The notes: a model not told the origin generated them from the letters alone. Positions 1 through 9,130 are shown, counted from the first letter of the stretch. The stretch is 45,303 bases of DNA from Deltaproteobacteria bacterium (GCA_031263525.1 JAISFP010000219.1:1-45303); one strand, 5' to 3'. Numbers and translations: made by a program.

Positions 1-79
<79 letters not shown>

Positions 80-265
80 ACCTCTTCCTCCACCTTCTCC
101 GACATCATCCTCGTTAAAATCGCGCCATCACCATCTTCCCCGCGCCATCCTCCTCAAACTCACGGCCATCCCTCATCTTCTGTTGCCTCCTCTCCCCCTC
201 CACATCCTCATCCACATCCGCTCTCCGGCCGCCCGTCCGCCCGTCCGGAAACTGCCGCAGGAACG

Positions 266-293
266 GGAAAGGGGGGCCAAGGCCCCCCTTTCC
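266..293. terminator. Candidate hairpin downstream of the P-type ATPase stop codon
   Basis: ggaaaggggggcc-aa-ggcccccctttcc, a perfect 13-bp inverted repeat about 60 bp past the stop (355-357, - strand); no clear U tract. Confidence 0.45.
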
Positions 294-354
294 GGGATTC
301 CGGGCGGCTCCCCGGCGCGGTTCTACGTCCCGGCCCGCAGGGTCCGGGAACCCT

Positions 355-3300
355 CTACTTCTTCAGGAGCCTCAGGCCGTTCGCGACCACGATGAGGCAG
401 ACGCCGATGTCGGCGAACACGGCCATCCACATCTTGGTGTAGCCCAGGAACGTGAGGGCTATGAAGCCCGCCTTCACCAGGAGCGAGAAGGATATGTTCT
501 CCCAGAGGTGCCAGGCGGTCTCCCGGGAGAGCCTGATGAAGGCCGGGATCTTCCTCAGGTCGTCGTCCATGATGGCCACGTCCGAGGTCTCGATGGCGGC
601 CCCGGTGCCGGCGGCCCCCATGGAGAAGCCTATGTGGGCCTCGGCGAGGGCCGGGGCGTCGTTTATGCCGTCGCCGGCCATGCCGACCCGCCCCCTGGCG
701 GCGAGGGACCGGACGATGTCCAGCTTGTCCTCGGGGAGGAGGCCGGAGCGGTAGCCCAGGCCCCCCACCTTGGCGGCCACGCTGGCCGCGGCCGACTCGT
801 TGTCGCCGGTGAGCATCACGGTCTCGACGCCCATCCTGCCGAGCTCCTCGATGGCCTCGCGGCTCTCGGGCCTGAGCTCGTCGGACGCCGCGAAGACCCC
901 CAGGACCCCGTCCGCGGCGAAGAGGGCCACGGCGCTCTTGCCCTGCCCCTCGAGCCCCGAGACCATGGCCTCCAGGGCTGGGGACGCGACCCCCATCCTC
1001 CTGGCGAGCCTCATGTTCCCCAGGTACAGCTCGCGGCCCGCCACTGTCCCCGAGGAGCCCTCGCCGGGAAGGGCGCGGAAGCCCTCCACCTCGAGGACGG
1101 AGTTGTGGTCGAGGCCCAGGCCCGCGAACACGGCCCTGGAGACGGGGTGGTCGGAGCGGTAGGCGAGGCTCCCGCCCAGGACCCTCAGGTCCTCGTAGGA
1201 CGTCTCGGCCCAGGGCTCGGCGTCGGTCAGGACCGGGCGGCCCACGGTGACGGTCCCGGTCTTGTCGAAGGCCACGACCCTGAGCTTCCTGCCCTCCTCC
1301 AGGAAGGTGCCGCCCTTGACCAGGAGCCCCCTCCGGGTTGCCGCCGCCAGCCCGGAGACTATGGTCACCGGGGTCGAGATGACCAGGGCGCAGGGGCAGG
1401 CGATAACCAGGGTGACCAGGGCCCTGTATATCCACTCCAGCCAGGGGAGGCCGAAGGCGAGCGGGGGGACGGTGCCGATGAGGAGCGCCGCCGCGAAGAC
1501 GGAGGGCGTGTAGATGACGGCGAAGCGGTCCACGAAGCGCTGGATGGGGGCCTTGGTGGCCTGGGCCTCCTCCACCGCCTTCAGGATCCTCGCCAGGGTA
1601 GAGTTCTCGAAGGGCTCGGTGGTCTCGTACTCGAAGGAGCCGGACTCGTTCACCGTGCCGGAGTAGACGGGATCGCCCGGCCCCTTCTCGGCCGGCCTGG
1701 ACTCGCCGGTGATGGGGGCCTCGTTCACCGCGGACATGCCGGAGACCACCCGCCCGTCCAGGGAAAGCTTCTCGCCTGGGCGCACCCGGACGATCGAGCC
1801 CACCCTGACGTGGGAGGACCTCACCTCGGAGAAGGTCCCGTCCGAGCCCTTCACAGTGGCCATGTCGGGGGCGGACTCGACCAGACCGGAGATGGCCTGG
1901 CGGGCCCGGCCCAGGCTCCTGTCCTCCAGCGCCTCGGCAAGGGTGAAGAGCACCATGACCATCGCGGCCTCGGGGAAGTCGCCAATAGCCACCGCGCCCG
2001 TGACGGCGAAGCTCATGAGCGCGTTCATGTTGAGGTCGAGCCGCCTTATGGCCGACCAGCCCTTGCGGTAGGTGTCGAAGCCGGCGAGCAGGATGGCCAC
2101 CACCGCGAGGGCCAGGGCAACCCAGAAGGAGCCCAGGAAGAGGTGCGCCACCTCGGACGTGCCGGCCACGACGGAGGCCGCTATGAGCTTCCTCCACTCG
2201 GTCTTGTCGGCGAGCTCGGGGGCCGCCGCCCCCTCCTCCAGGGGGACGGGGCTCATGTCTATGGAGTTCAGGGCCTCCACCACCCCGTCCAGGGACTTCA
2301 GCGTGTGGCGGACGGTGAGCACCCTGGAGAGCAGGTTGAACTCCAGGGCCGTCACCCCCTCCATGCCCTCCAGCCGGTCCCGGATGAGCCTCTCCTCCAC
2401 CGGGCAGTCCATGTTGGTGATGCTGTAGCGGGCCACGCCCTCGCCGGGCCTGGCGGCGGGCCGGACGGCCAGGAGCGGCTCGGCGAGACCCTCCGCGCAG
2501 GAGGGGCAGCAGGCACCCTCCTCCGGGACCGAGCGGCAGGCGTCCCCAGGGACCGGGGCGGCGGCGTCAGGGGAGGCGTGACCGCCGGCGTCAGGTGAAG
2601 AGCTGGCGACGGCCGGCCCTGCACCCTCGAGCGCCATGCCGGCTGCGGCCAGGGCTCCCACCACGCCGTCCAGGGACTCCAGCGTGTGATGGACGGTGAG
2701 GGCGTTGCCCCTGAGGTCGAACTCCAGGGAGCTTATGCCCTCCATGCCCCCGAGGGCGTCGCGGATGATGGACTCCTCGTGCGGGCAGTCCATGGCCGGG
2801 ATGACGAAGCGGGCCTCGGACACGGCCTCCGGGGAGGAACCGGCGGTCCCGGCGGGCGGGGAGGCCCCGGCGAGGGCGACGGACCCGGCGCCCGGGGCGG
2901 CCCCGTAACCGTCTGGCGCCATGCCGGCCGCGACCAGGGCCCCCACCACGCCGTCCAGGGACTTAAGGGCGTGACGGACCGTGAGGGCGTTGCCCCTGAG
3001 GTCGAACTTCAGGGAGATTACGCCCACCATGCCCCCGAGGGCGGCGCGGATGATGGCCTCCTCGTGCGGGCAGTCCAAGGCCGGGATGACGAAGCGGGCC
3101 TCGGACACGGCCTCCGGGGAGGAGCCGGCGGCCCCGGCGGGCGGGGAGGCCCCGGCGAGGGCGACGGACCCGGCGCCCGGGGCGGCCCCGTAACCGTCGG
3201 GCGCCATGCCGGCGGAGACCAGGGCTCCCACCACGCCGTCCAGGGACTTCAGGGCGTGACGGACCGTGAGGGTGTTGCCCCTGAGGTCGAACTCCAGGGA

Positions 3301-3906
3301 GCTTATGCCCTCCATGCCCCCGAGGGCGTCGCGGATGATGGACTCCTCGTGCGGGCAGTCCATGGCCGGAATGACGAAGCGGGCCTCGGACACGGCCTCC
3401 GGTGAGGAACCGGCGGCCCCGCCGGGCGGGGAGGCCCCGGCGAGGGAGACTGCCCCGGCGTCAGGGGCGGCTCCGAAACCGGCGGCCGCCCCGACGTCAG
3501 GGGCGTCCTGGGCGCAGTGCGGGCAGCAGGGCCCGTCAGCCTGGGAGGGCTCGGGCACCTCGGAAAGGGTCGGGTTGTCAGGGAAGTCGAAGACGCGGGC
3601 GGGGGCCGGGCCGTGGGCCTGCCGGGCGGTCCGCCCCTCGGGCGGGGAGGCGAAGGCGAGGGAGTCAGGCGAGTCGGGCCCGGAGACGCGGATCCCGCCG
3701 ACGAACGGGAACGGGGCGCCCTCGGGCAAAGGCGGTGCCGGAGGGTCGTCCCCCGATCCGTCCGAGGTCTCGGAGGCGGCCTCTCCGCTCGCGGGCCTCG
3801 GGGCGGCGCCGGCGGCCAGGGCCGGGGCGCTTCCGGACACGGGGTGATGGTGATGATGGTGGTGGCCCTCCTCGTGGACCGTTCCGCAGATTTCGCAGTA
3901 GTGCAT
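355..3906 (-). CDS. Heavy-metal translocating P1B-type ATPase (Zn/Cd/Pb type) with four N-terminal HMA-like domains
   Basis: CPCALVIS, DKTGTVT, HPVSRAV and GDGINDAPALA motifs; four xDCPxEExxIR HMA motifs; N-terminal CEICGTVHEEGHHHHHHH. Confidence 0.95.
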   Translation of the reverse strand: MHYCEICGTVHEEGHHHHHHHPVSGSAPALAAGAAPRPASGEAASETSDGSGDDPPAPPLPEGAPFPFVGGIRVSGPDSPDSLAFASPPEGRTARQAHGPAPARVFDFPDNPTLSEVPEPSQADGPCCPHCAQDAPDVGAAAGFGAAPDAGAVSLAGASPPGGAAGSSPEAVSEARFVIPAMDCPHEESIIRDALGGMEGISSLEFDLRGNTLTVRHALKSLDGVVGALVSAGMAPDGYGAAPGAGSVALAGASPPAGAAGSSPEAVSEARFVIPALDCPHEEAIIRAALGGMVGVISLKFDLRGNALTVRHALKSLDGVVGALVAAGMAPDGYGAAPGAGSVALAGASPPAGTAGSSPEAVSEARFVIPAMDCPHEESIIRDALGGMEGISSLEFDLRGNALTVHHTLESLDGVVGALAAAGMALEGAGPAVASSSPDAGGHASPDAAAPVPGDACRSVPEEGACCPSCAEGLAEPLLAVRPAARPGEGVARYSITNMDCPVEERLIRDRLEGMEGVTALEFNLLSRVLTVRHTLKSLDGVVEALNSIDMSPVPLEEGAAAPELADKTEWRKLIAASVVAGTSEVAHLFLGSFWVALALAVVAILLAGFDTYRKGWSAIRRLDLNMNALMSFAVTGAVAIGDFPEAAMVMVLFTLAEALEDRSLGRARQAISGLVESAPDMATVKGSDGTFSEVRSSHVRVGSIVRVRPGEKLSLDGRVVSGMSAVNEAPITGESRPAEKGPGDPVYSGTVNESGSFEYETTEPFENSTLARILKAVEEAQATKAPIQRFVDRFAVIYTPSVFAAALLIGTVPPLAFGLPWLEWIYRALVTLVIACPCALVISTPVTIVSGLAAATRRGLLVKGGTFLEEGRKLRVVAFDKTGTVTVGRPVLTDAEPWAETSYEDLRVLGGSLAYRSDHPVSRAVFAGLGLDHNSVLEVEGFRALPGEGSSGTVAGRELYLGNMRLARRMGVASPALEAMVSGLEGQGKSAVALFAADGVLGVFAASDELRPESREAIEELGRMGVETVMLTGDNESAAASVAAKVGGLGYRSGLLPEDKLDIVRSLAARGRVGMAGDGINDAPALAEAHIGFSMGAAGTGAAIETSDVAIMDDDLRKIPAFIRLSRETAWHLWENISFSLLVKAGFIALTFLGYTKMWMAVFADIGVCLIVVANGLRLLKK
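2620..3475 (-). repeat. Three ~285-bp (95-aa) tandem in-frame repeats, each holding one HMA domain plus an Ala/Gly-rich linker
   Basis: Repeated protein segment SPPxGxAGSSPEAVSEARFVIPAxDCPHEExIIRxALGGMxG...LKSLDGVVGALxxAGMAPDG; shadow ORF starts at 2696, 2981 and 3266 are exactly 285 bp apart. Confidence 0.9.
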
Positions 3907-3951
3907 GAGCTGCTCCTCGTGGTGGTTTGACGGGGTTCGTTCCCCGCGAGT

Positions 3952-3982
3952 AAGATAGGGCTTAGAGTCGCTAGAAGGTCAA
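3952..3982 (-). promoter_or_regulatory. Candidate MerR-family controlled promoter of the P-type ATPase (19-bp spacer)
   Basis: On the - strand: TTGACC-N19(ttctagcgactctaagccc)-TATCTT, with imperfect dyad CTTCTAG-CGA-CTCTAAG in the spacer; lies between the divergent ATPase and MerR genes. Confidence 0.65.
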
Positions 3983-4060
3983 GGGCTTTCGGGGCCCTGA
4001 AGCCGCAAAAGACGATTTTTTTTCCGCCCGGCCGGGGGCGGGGAAGCCCGGGGGCCACGG

Positions 4061-4579
4061 ATGTACAAGATAGGTCGTCTCGCGGTGCTTGCTGGCACCA
4101 CGGCCATGACCGTGCGCTATTACGAAAAGGCAGGCCTCCTGGACAAGCCCAGGCGGAACGACAACGGGTACCGCTGCTACTCGGAAAGGGACCTGGAGAT
4201 CCTGCTTTTCGTCCGCCACTGCCGGAGCCACGGCTTCACCCTGGAAGAGATCAAGGATCTACTTGCCCTCCGGGACGCCCCCGAGGCCAGCTGCGGGCTG
4301 GTCGACCAGATAGTCGTCCGCCACATCGAGAAGCTGGACGCGGAGCTGAAGTCGCTCAAAAGCCTCCGGGACCAGCTCATGGAGCTCCGGAGCAGGTGCC
4401 CCCCGGGCGGGAAGGTCTCCGAGTGCGGCATCATGAGGGGGCTCATGGACCGCTCCTGCTGCCCGTGCGGGGAGCCGGGGGAGGGGCACCCGCACGACTG
4501 GGGATGCCCGGTCGGGCTCCCGGAGGACGGCCCCGCGGCGGCCCCCGCAGGTCCCGCTGACGACGGGGACCCCGTCTAG
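4061..4579 (+). CDS. MerR-family transcriptional regulator, metal-responsive (CadR/ZntR/PbrR-like), with a Cys/His-rich C-terminus
   Basis: MYKIGRLAVLAGTTAMTVRYYEKAGLLDKPRRNDNGYRCYSERDLEILLFVRHCRSHGFTLEEIKDLL; C-terminal CCPCGEPGEGHPHDWGC; divergent from a P1B ATPase. Confidence 0.93.
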   Translation: MYKIGRLAVLAGTTAMTVRYYEKAGLLDKPRRNDNGYRCYSERDLEILLFVRHCRSHGFTLEEIKDLLALRDAPEASCGLVDQIVVRHIEKLDAELKSLKSLRDQLMELRSRCPPGGKVSECGIMRGLMDRSCCPCGEPGEGHPHDWGCPVGLPEDGPAAAPAGPADDGDPV

Positions 4580-5143
4580 CGAGCCGGGGGCCTCCTCTGG
4601 CGAGCCGGGGGCCCCCTCTGGCGAGCGGGCAACGCCAGGAAGCCGAACGGACCCGGAAGCCGCCTGGTTCCCTGGCGGCCCGGGAGGGTCGGACGGGACC
4701 GCCTCGGACTGAACGTGTCGTTTTCTGACAAGTGGACCGGAATCCCGGTGATAAGGTTCCGAAGTCCGTGTCCTTTTTTGAACCGTCGACCGCGAGAAGA
4801 CCTCAGCAGTCAACTTCATCACTTTGGTGATGCTGACCAAGTGCATGGCTTACAGTGCCGCAAAGGCCAGCCAGATAATGTTGCCTCCCGGAATTCCCCT
4901 GATACGGATTCTCCACGTGGATGACCTCACGATCGGACGTGCCCCGGGGCTCCAGGCGGACTTCGCCCCAGGACTGGTCGCCGATAGCCGGAACCTTCCT
5001 ACCATGGTCCCCATAGGCCGAAAGACACAGAGCCCCCCTCGACTCTGGGGACACAATGACCCGTCCTCAAGCCATCCCCTGACCAACCTGGGCTCCTCGT
5101 CCCCTCCGCCCCCGAAAGGGATTCAGATCCACCCATTTTGTGC

Positions 5144-5288
5144 TATTACCCGTCTAATCAAATGTCGGAATTTGGCTATCAGCCCAGAGGTTGAAATGTC
5201 GGAAAAACCTCCAGTCCTGGTATCTGCTCGCCATGATCCCCTACTATAATAAGGAAGAAAATTCCGACATTTGATTAAACGGGTAATA
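5144..5288. mobile_element. Small non-autonomous inverted-repeat element (MITE-like), copy 1, 145 bp
   Basis: Left arm 5144-5173 tattacccgtctaatcaaatgtcggaattt; right arm 5259-5288 aaattccgacatttgattaaacgggtaata; reverse complements with 1 mismatch in 30. Confidence 0.75.
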
Positions 5289-5315
5289 ACATTTCCGCGC
5301 TTTCACCGCCTCCCC

Positions 5316-5625
5316 TCCCCGTCCTTCCATGCCATCCCTGCCTCCCCGTCCTTCCATGCCATCCCCCTCCCCGTCCTTCCATGCCATCCCAGTCCCCCCG
5401 TCCTTCCATGCCATCCCAGCCTCCACGTCCTTCCATGCCATCCCAGTCCCCCCGTCCTTCCAGGCCATCCCAGCCTCCACGTCCTTCCATGCCATCCCAG
5501 TCCCCCCGACCTTCCAGGCCATCCCAGCCTCCACGTCCTTCCATGCCATCCCAGCCTCCACGTCCTTCCATGCCATCCCAGTCCCCCCGTCCTTCCAGGC
5601 CATCCCAGCCTCCCCGTCTTTCCAT
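5316..5625. repeat. 27-bp tandem repeat array, about 11-12 copies
   Basis: Unit tccttccatgccatcccag(t/c)c(c/t)cc(c/a)cg repeated; pyrimidine-rich + strand. Confidence 0.9.
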
Positions 5626-5697
5626 GAAGCTCAGGCCTCATTCCCCCGTCCTCGGAACCCGCATGGCAAGGCCGTTCTGGGCAACCGGCTCAAGCGG

Positions 5698-5726
5698 TTG
5701 ATCTGGCCGGGTACGTTGGCTATAAT
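5698..5726 (+). promoter_or_regulatory. Sigma70-like promoter upstream of the 5803 ORF
   Basis: TTGATC (5698-5703), 17-bp spacer, TATAAT (5721-5726). Confidence 0.6.
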
Positions 5727-5802
5727 GTTGCCTGTTAACCAGCGGGACTGTAGCTCGCGCCGTAGCCAGCCCGGCGTTCCGGGCAGTTCAAGGGTAAGCG
5801 TC

Positions 5803-6321
5803 ATGGACGGCCAGAACGGAACTGAAAGTCATATCCCGAAGGCCTTTTTTTCCGAGTGGATCCACGTCTTCATCCCCACGACCAGCGTCGAGGCCACCTA
5901 CCCCCTGCCCCCGGAGCTGGCAAACGCGTTTAACGACTACAGGAACCCTCCCTCCATCATCTCCTTCGCCAAGTCAGTCCTCGAGACCACCGCGAGGCTC
6001 CTGAACAGCTCCGCCACCCCCCCCGAGCTCGCCCCGTACCGCCCGAACAGGCAGAGGTTCCACACCCTGAGCAAGCAGCTCCAGGAGTGGATGAGGCCCA
6101 TGCAGGCCACCCACGTGAACCGCGCGGATAAGAAGAGCCGGATCCTGAAGTACTCCATGGCGGACAAGTGCGCCATGAGCCTGGTGTGGGTCGGCCACCC
6201 CGAATGGCCGGACTGGCCCACCTCCTGGCCCGACAGGCTCATCATGAGCACCCCCGACGGGATGAAGTGGCGTCGCTGGGCGAGCGACCGCCGGAACGTG
6301 AACCTGACGCTCGTCAAGTGA
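5803..6321 (+). CDS. Hypothetical protein, 172 aa, no recognised family
   Basis: ATG at 5803 preceded by caagggtaagcgtc; MDGQNGTESHIPKAFFSEWIHVFIPTTSVEATYPL...; not low complexity; has its own promoter just upstream. Confidence 0.6.
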   Translation: MDGQNGTESHIPKAFFSEWIHVFIPTTSVEATYPLPPELANAFNDYRNPPSIISFAKSVLETTARLLNSSATPPELAPYRPNRQRFHTLSKQLQEWMRPMQATHVNRADKKSRILKYSMADKCAMSLVWVGHPEWPDWPTSWPDRLIMSTPDGMKWRRWASDRRNVNLTLVK

Positions 6322-6709
6322 GCCCGGACGCCTGGCCCCCGTCCGGAACCCTATCCGCTCCCCTCCCCGGACGCGGGGCTTTCTGTTTCCAGGCCCTCGG
6401 TGCCGCCCTGCGGAACATCGGTCCCGGGGCTCCGCCATGCTCAGAACGGCAGGACATGGCCATGCTCCCGCGTTGACCCTCAGCTCACGGAACGGCATCC
6501 GGCCCGTTGCCGAATGCCGCCGCCCGGCTTCAGGGCGTTCAGGAATCCTGCCCTGTCTATGACCGTGGCCATGAACATGGCCAGAGGGCCCTGGCCCGGC
6601 TTCCGGGAACCTGGCTGCGGACCCTTGCCGGATCCGAGGCCCCCGGCCGGCTTCCTCGCGTTTTGCCGCCTGCCCCGGCCCCGTCCAGGCTTCCGCACGT
6701 CCGGCCGCC

Positions 6710-7030
6710 GGGCATGGCCATGATCCTGAGCGGTGCCCAAAGGCCCCTGCCCGGCGTCCGCGCGTGTGGCCGCACGGCCTGGCCATGCTCCCGACCAGAT
6801 CTCGAGGGCCCGGCACGGTTCCCCGCTTATCTGGCCGCCCGGCCTTGGCCATGCTCCTGACCGGAGCCCGAAATCCCCTGCCCGGCTTCCGCGCGTCCGC
6901 CGCCCGGCCTGGCCATGATCCGGGCCAGTTCTTGGAGGCCCCTGCCCGGCTTCCGCGCGTCCGGTCGCCCGGCCTGGCCATGATCCGGGCCAGTTCTCGG
7001 GGGTCCCGGCCCGGTTTCGGCTCGCGGGGC
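6710..7030. repeat. Degenerate ~65-bp tandem repeats, at least 5 units, non-coding
   Basis: ggccatg cores at 6716, 6781, 6847, 6911 and 6976 (spacing 65, 66, 64, 65); shared ctgcccggcttccgcgcgtccg...cccggcctggccatgatcc. Confidence 0.8.
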
Positions 7031-7087
7031 AACCGACAGCGCCCACAGCTCGCCTACATACCGTCCACAGCACCGGGACGCCGATCC

Positions 7088-8263
7088 TCAGATCCTCGCT
7101 AGCATTATGTCCTCCAGCCGGCCAGGCATCTCCACGGGATGAAAATGGCCTCCGGGCACCCTGATTATCTCCGGCGGGAAGGGCGTCATGCCCTTCCAGC
7201 GGCCCGCCAGGCGGCTGTCCACCATGTCGCTCTCCGCGTAGACGACCGTGACCGGGCAGGGAAGCGGCGCCGGGACGCCCGGCCTGTATCCCTCCACGGC
7301 CCTCAGATCCGCGCGGTAGACCGGGGAATGGATCTCCATCTGCTCGGGCGTCGGTATCGGCTGGCCGTTCAGCACCCCGAAACGCTCCGCGCTCACCTGC
7401 CACATCTCGAGGTCGGGTAGCTCGGGCATGCCGGGGGGGATGGGATGCCATCCCGGCACGGAGAAACTGGACGCGAAGAACCGTTCCGGAGCCCCCAGGC
7501 CCATGTCCATGAGCCTCCGGGTCATCACGTAGCCGTTCACCACCCCCATGCTGTGGCCGAAGACGAAGTAGCGGACGCCCCGGCTCCCGGAAGGCGTCTT
7601 CCCCTGCCCGCCGAGACCCGGGAGCTCCGGCCCGCGACCGCCCGCACGAGGCGCGTCACCCTGACCGGCCCCCTCCGGGAGCTCCGGCCCGCGCCCCCCA
7701 GCACGAGGCGCGTCACCCTGACCGCCCCCCCCATGAAACGCGCCGCCACGTCCGGCCCCCCCCCGGGCCGGGGCCTCCGAAGCCACGGAAACCTCCGGAG
7801 CCGCTCCCGGCCCGGCTGCCTCACGGGTCGCGGGAACCTTCAGGAACTCCGCCGCCTGCCGGGCAAGATCCTCGCGGATCCCGTCCATGCTGTCCAGAAG
7901 GATTTCGCCGCGCCTGGCCCCGTGACCCGGCAGGTCCAGGGGCGCAAGGCGGGCCTTCGCGGCAAGCCTCGGGAAAAGCTCCGCGTAGCGGAACGCGCTC
8001 CCCGTGGCGTGGGCGAGCAGGAAAAGTACGGGGCGGGACGCCCCGGAGTCGGGCGGCAAGCTTCTCTCCTCGTGAATCGGCGCCGGCAGGGCGCGTCGGG
8101 TGCCCGCCTGGCCCGGCAGGTCGCGCGGCAGACCCCTGCCGCCGTAAAAGGCTTCGGCACCGGCGCTGTCCGCTGCCGGAAGCGATCGTGACAAGCTAGC
8201 ACACATGGCATCACATGGCAACAGATGCTGTCGTCTGCAGAAATATCTTGCAAGCCAAGGCAT
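7088..8263 (-). CDS. Stand-alone type II thioesterase (GrsT/RifR-like alpha/beta hydrolase) with a low-complexity insertion; start codon uncertain
   Basis: FLLAHATGSAFRYAELFPRLA, nucleophile elbow FGHSMGVVNGY, YAESDMVD, RVPGGHFHPVEMPGRLEDIM; apparent intact Ser/Asp/His triad. Confidence 0.85.
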   Translation of the reverse strand: MPWLARYFCRRQHLLPCDAMCASLSRSLPAADSAGAEAFYGGRGLPRDLPGQAGTRRALPAPIHEERSLPPDSGASRPVLFLLAHATGSAFRYAELFPRLAAKARLAPLDLPGHGARRGEILLDSMDGIREDLARQAAEFLKVPATREAAGPGAAPEVSVASEAPARGGAGRGGAFHGGGGQGDAPRAGGRGPELPEGAGQGDAPRAGGRGPELPGLGGQGKTPSGSRGVRYFVFGHSMGVVNGYVMTRRLMDMGLGAPERFFASSFSVPGWHPIPPGMPELPDLEMWQVSAERFGVLNGQPIPTPEQMEIHSPVYRADLRAVEGYRPGVPAPLPCPVTVVYAESDMVDSRLAGRWKGMTPFPPEIIRVPGGHFHPVEMPGRLEDIMLARI

Positions 8264-9130
8264 TGCAATTAATCAATAATTAATAATTAAATATATTCCT
8301 TGAATTATATCTCTTGCAAAATATAAACCGTATTATTTATTGACAATTATCATATATCTCATGATATAATAATCATATTTAACATATAAAATTATGATAC
8401 ATCCTATAACATGGCCGATCATGAAATTATCATTAATTATCTTTCACGAAATGCCTTATAAAACAGTAACGTTTTATTATGCTGTAAACTATAATCTGTA
8501 TACAGCTTCTAACTAAAGCTTTATCATATATCGTGAAAAGCCTTATTTCAGATATTCTTTATATTGCAATATCTTTAAATATTATATTTGACAAATACCA
8601 TTATGCATCATGAAACATAGCTGCTTGATGATTTCAAATAAATCATGCACATAATAATATTGAATAATTATGCAGCAATCAGAATTCACATATTATTCTC
8701 ATATTTTAAGCCAAATATAATAGCGGAAGTTAAGATTGCAAAAATCAACTAACTCAGAACACTATGTTATACTAATTTTATTGTAAATTGATTATCAGCT
8801 TTTTGACACGCACCATATATTATTGCTATTTTCAGATCTATATTAATATTAATATATGAATATAGAAATCCTTTAAAATCAACAAACTGCATCCATCATT
8901 ATAGCCATAATAAATTACTGATCTTATATACTGCCTGTTTTTAAAACTCAAGCAATTGATAAAATCAGATATGCCTTATACATATCGAATTAATTGAATT
9001 TCTGTCAAAATTATTTATTTTAAACCTCATATGACAAGCGATATCAATAATAATGTCGACAGCAAGGCATGCAAGGTCATATTCACTGCCTAATTTTATT
9101 ATTTAATATGCAAACTGTTTTATTTCTGCA
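8264..9130. other. AT-rich non-coding island
   Basis: About 0.87 kb, visually about 15-30% GC, flanked by very GC-rich sequence; no convincing ORF in the track. Confidence 0.85.

Noticed and set aside
508-2598. 696-aa + strand ORF opposite the P-type ATPase, and the 323-2197 - strand out-of-frame ORF
   Set aside because: Shadow ORFs from GC-rich codon bias; low-complexity translations with no domain, while the ATPase frame has complete motifs.
4803-5086. Short - strand ORFs as a transposase fragment
   Set aside because: Could not match any family motif with confidence; frames are short and mutually overlapping.
5329-5802. N-terminal extension of the 5803 ORF through the 27-bp repeat array
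   Set aside because: A good promoter (5698-5726) and a ribosome-binding-like site lie between the array and ATG 5803; the array is open in every frame.
8264-9130. AT-rich island as a replication origin or hidden gene
   Set aside because: No DnaA-box cluster or replication gene recognised and no ORF of credible composition; reported only as an island.
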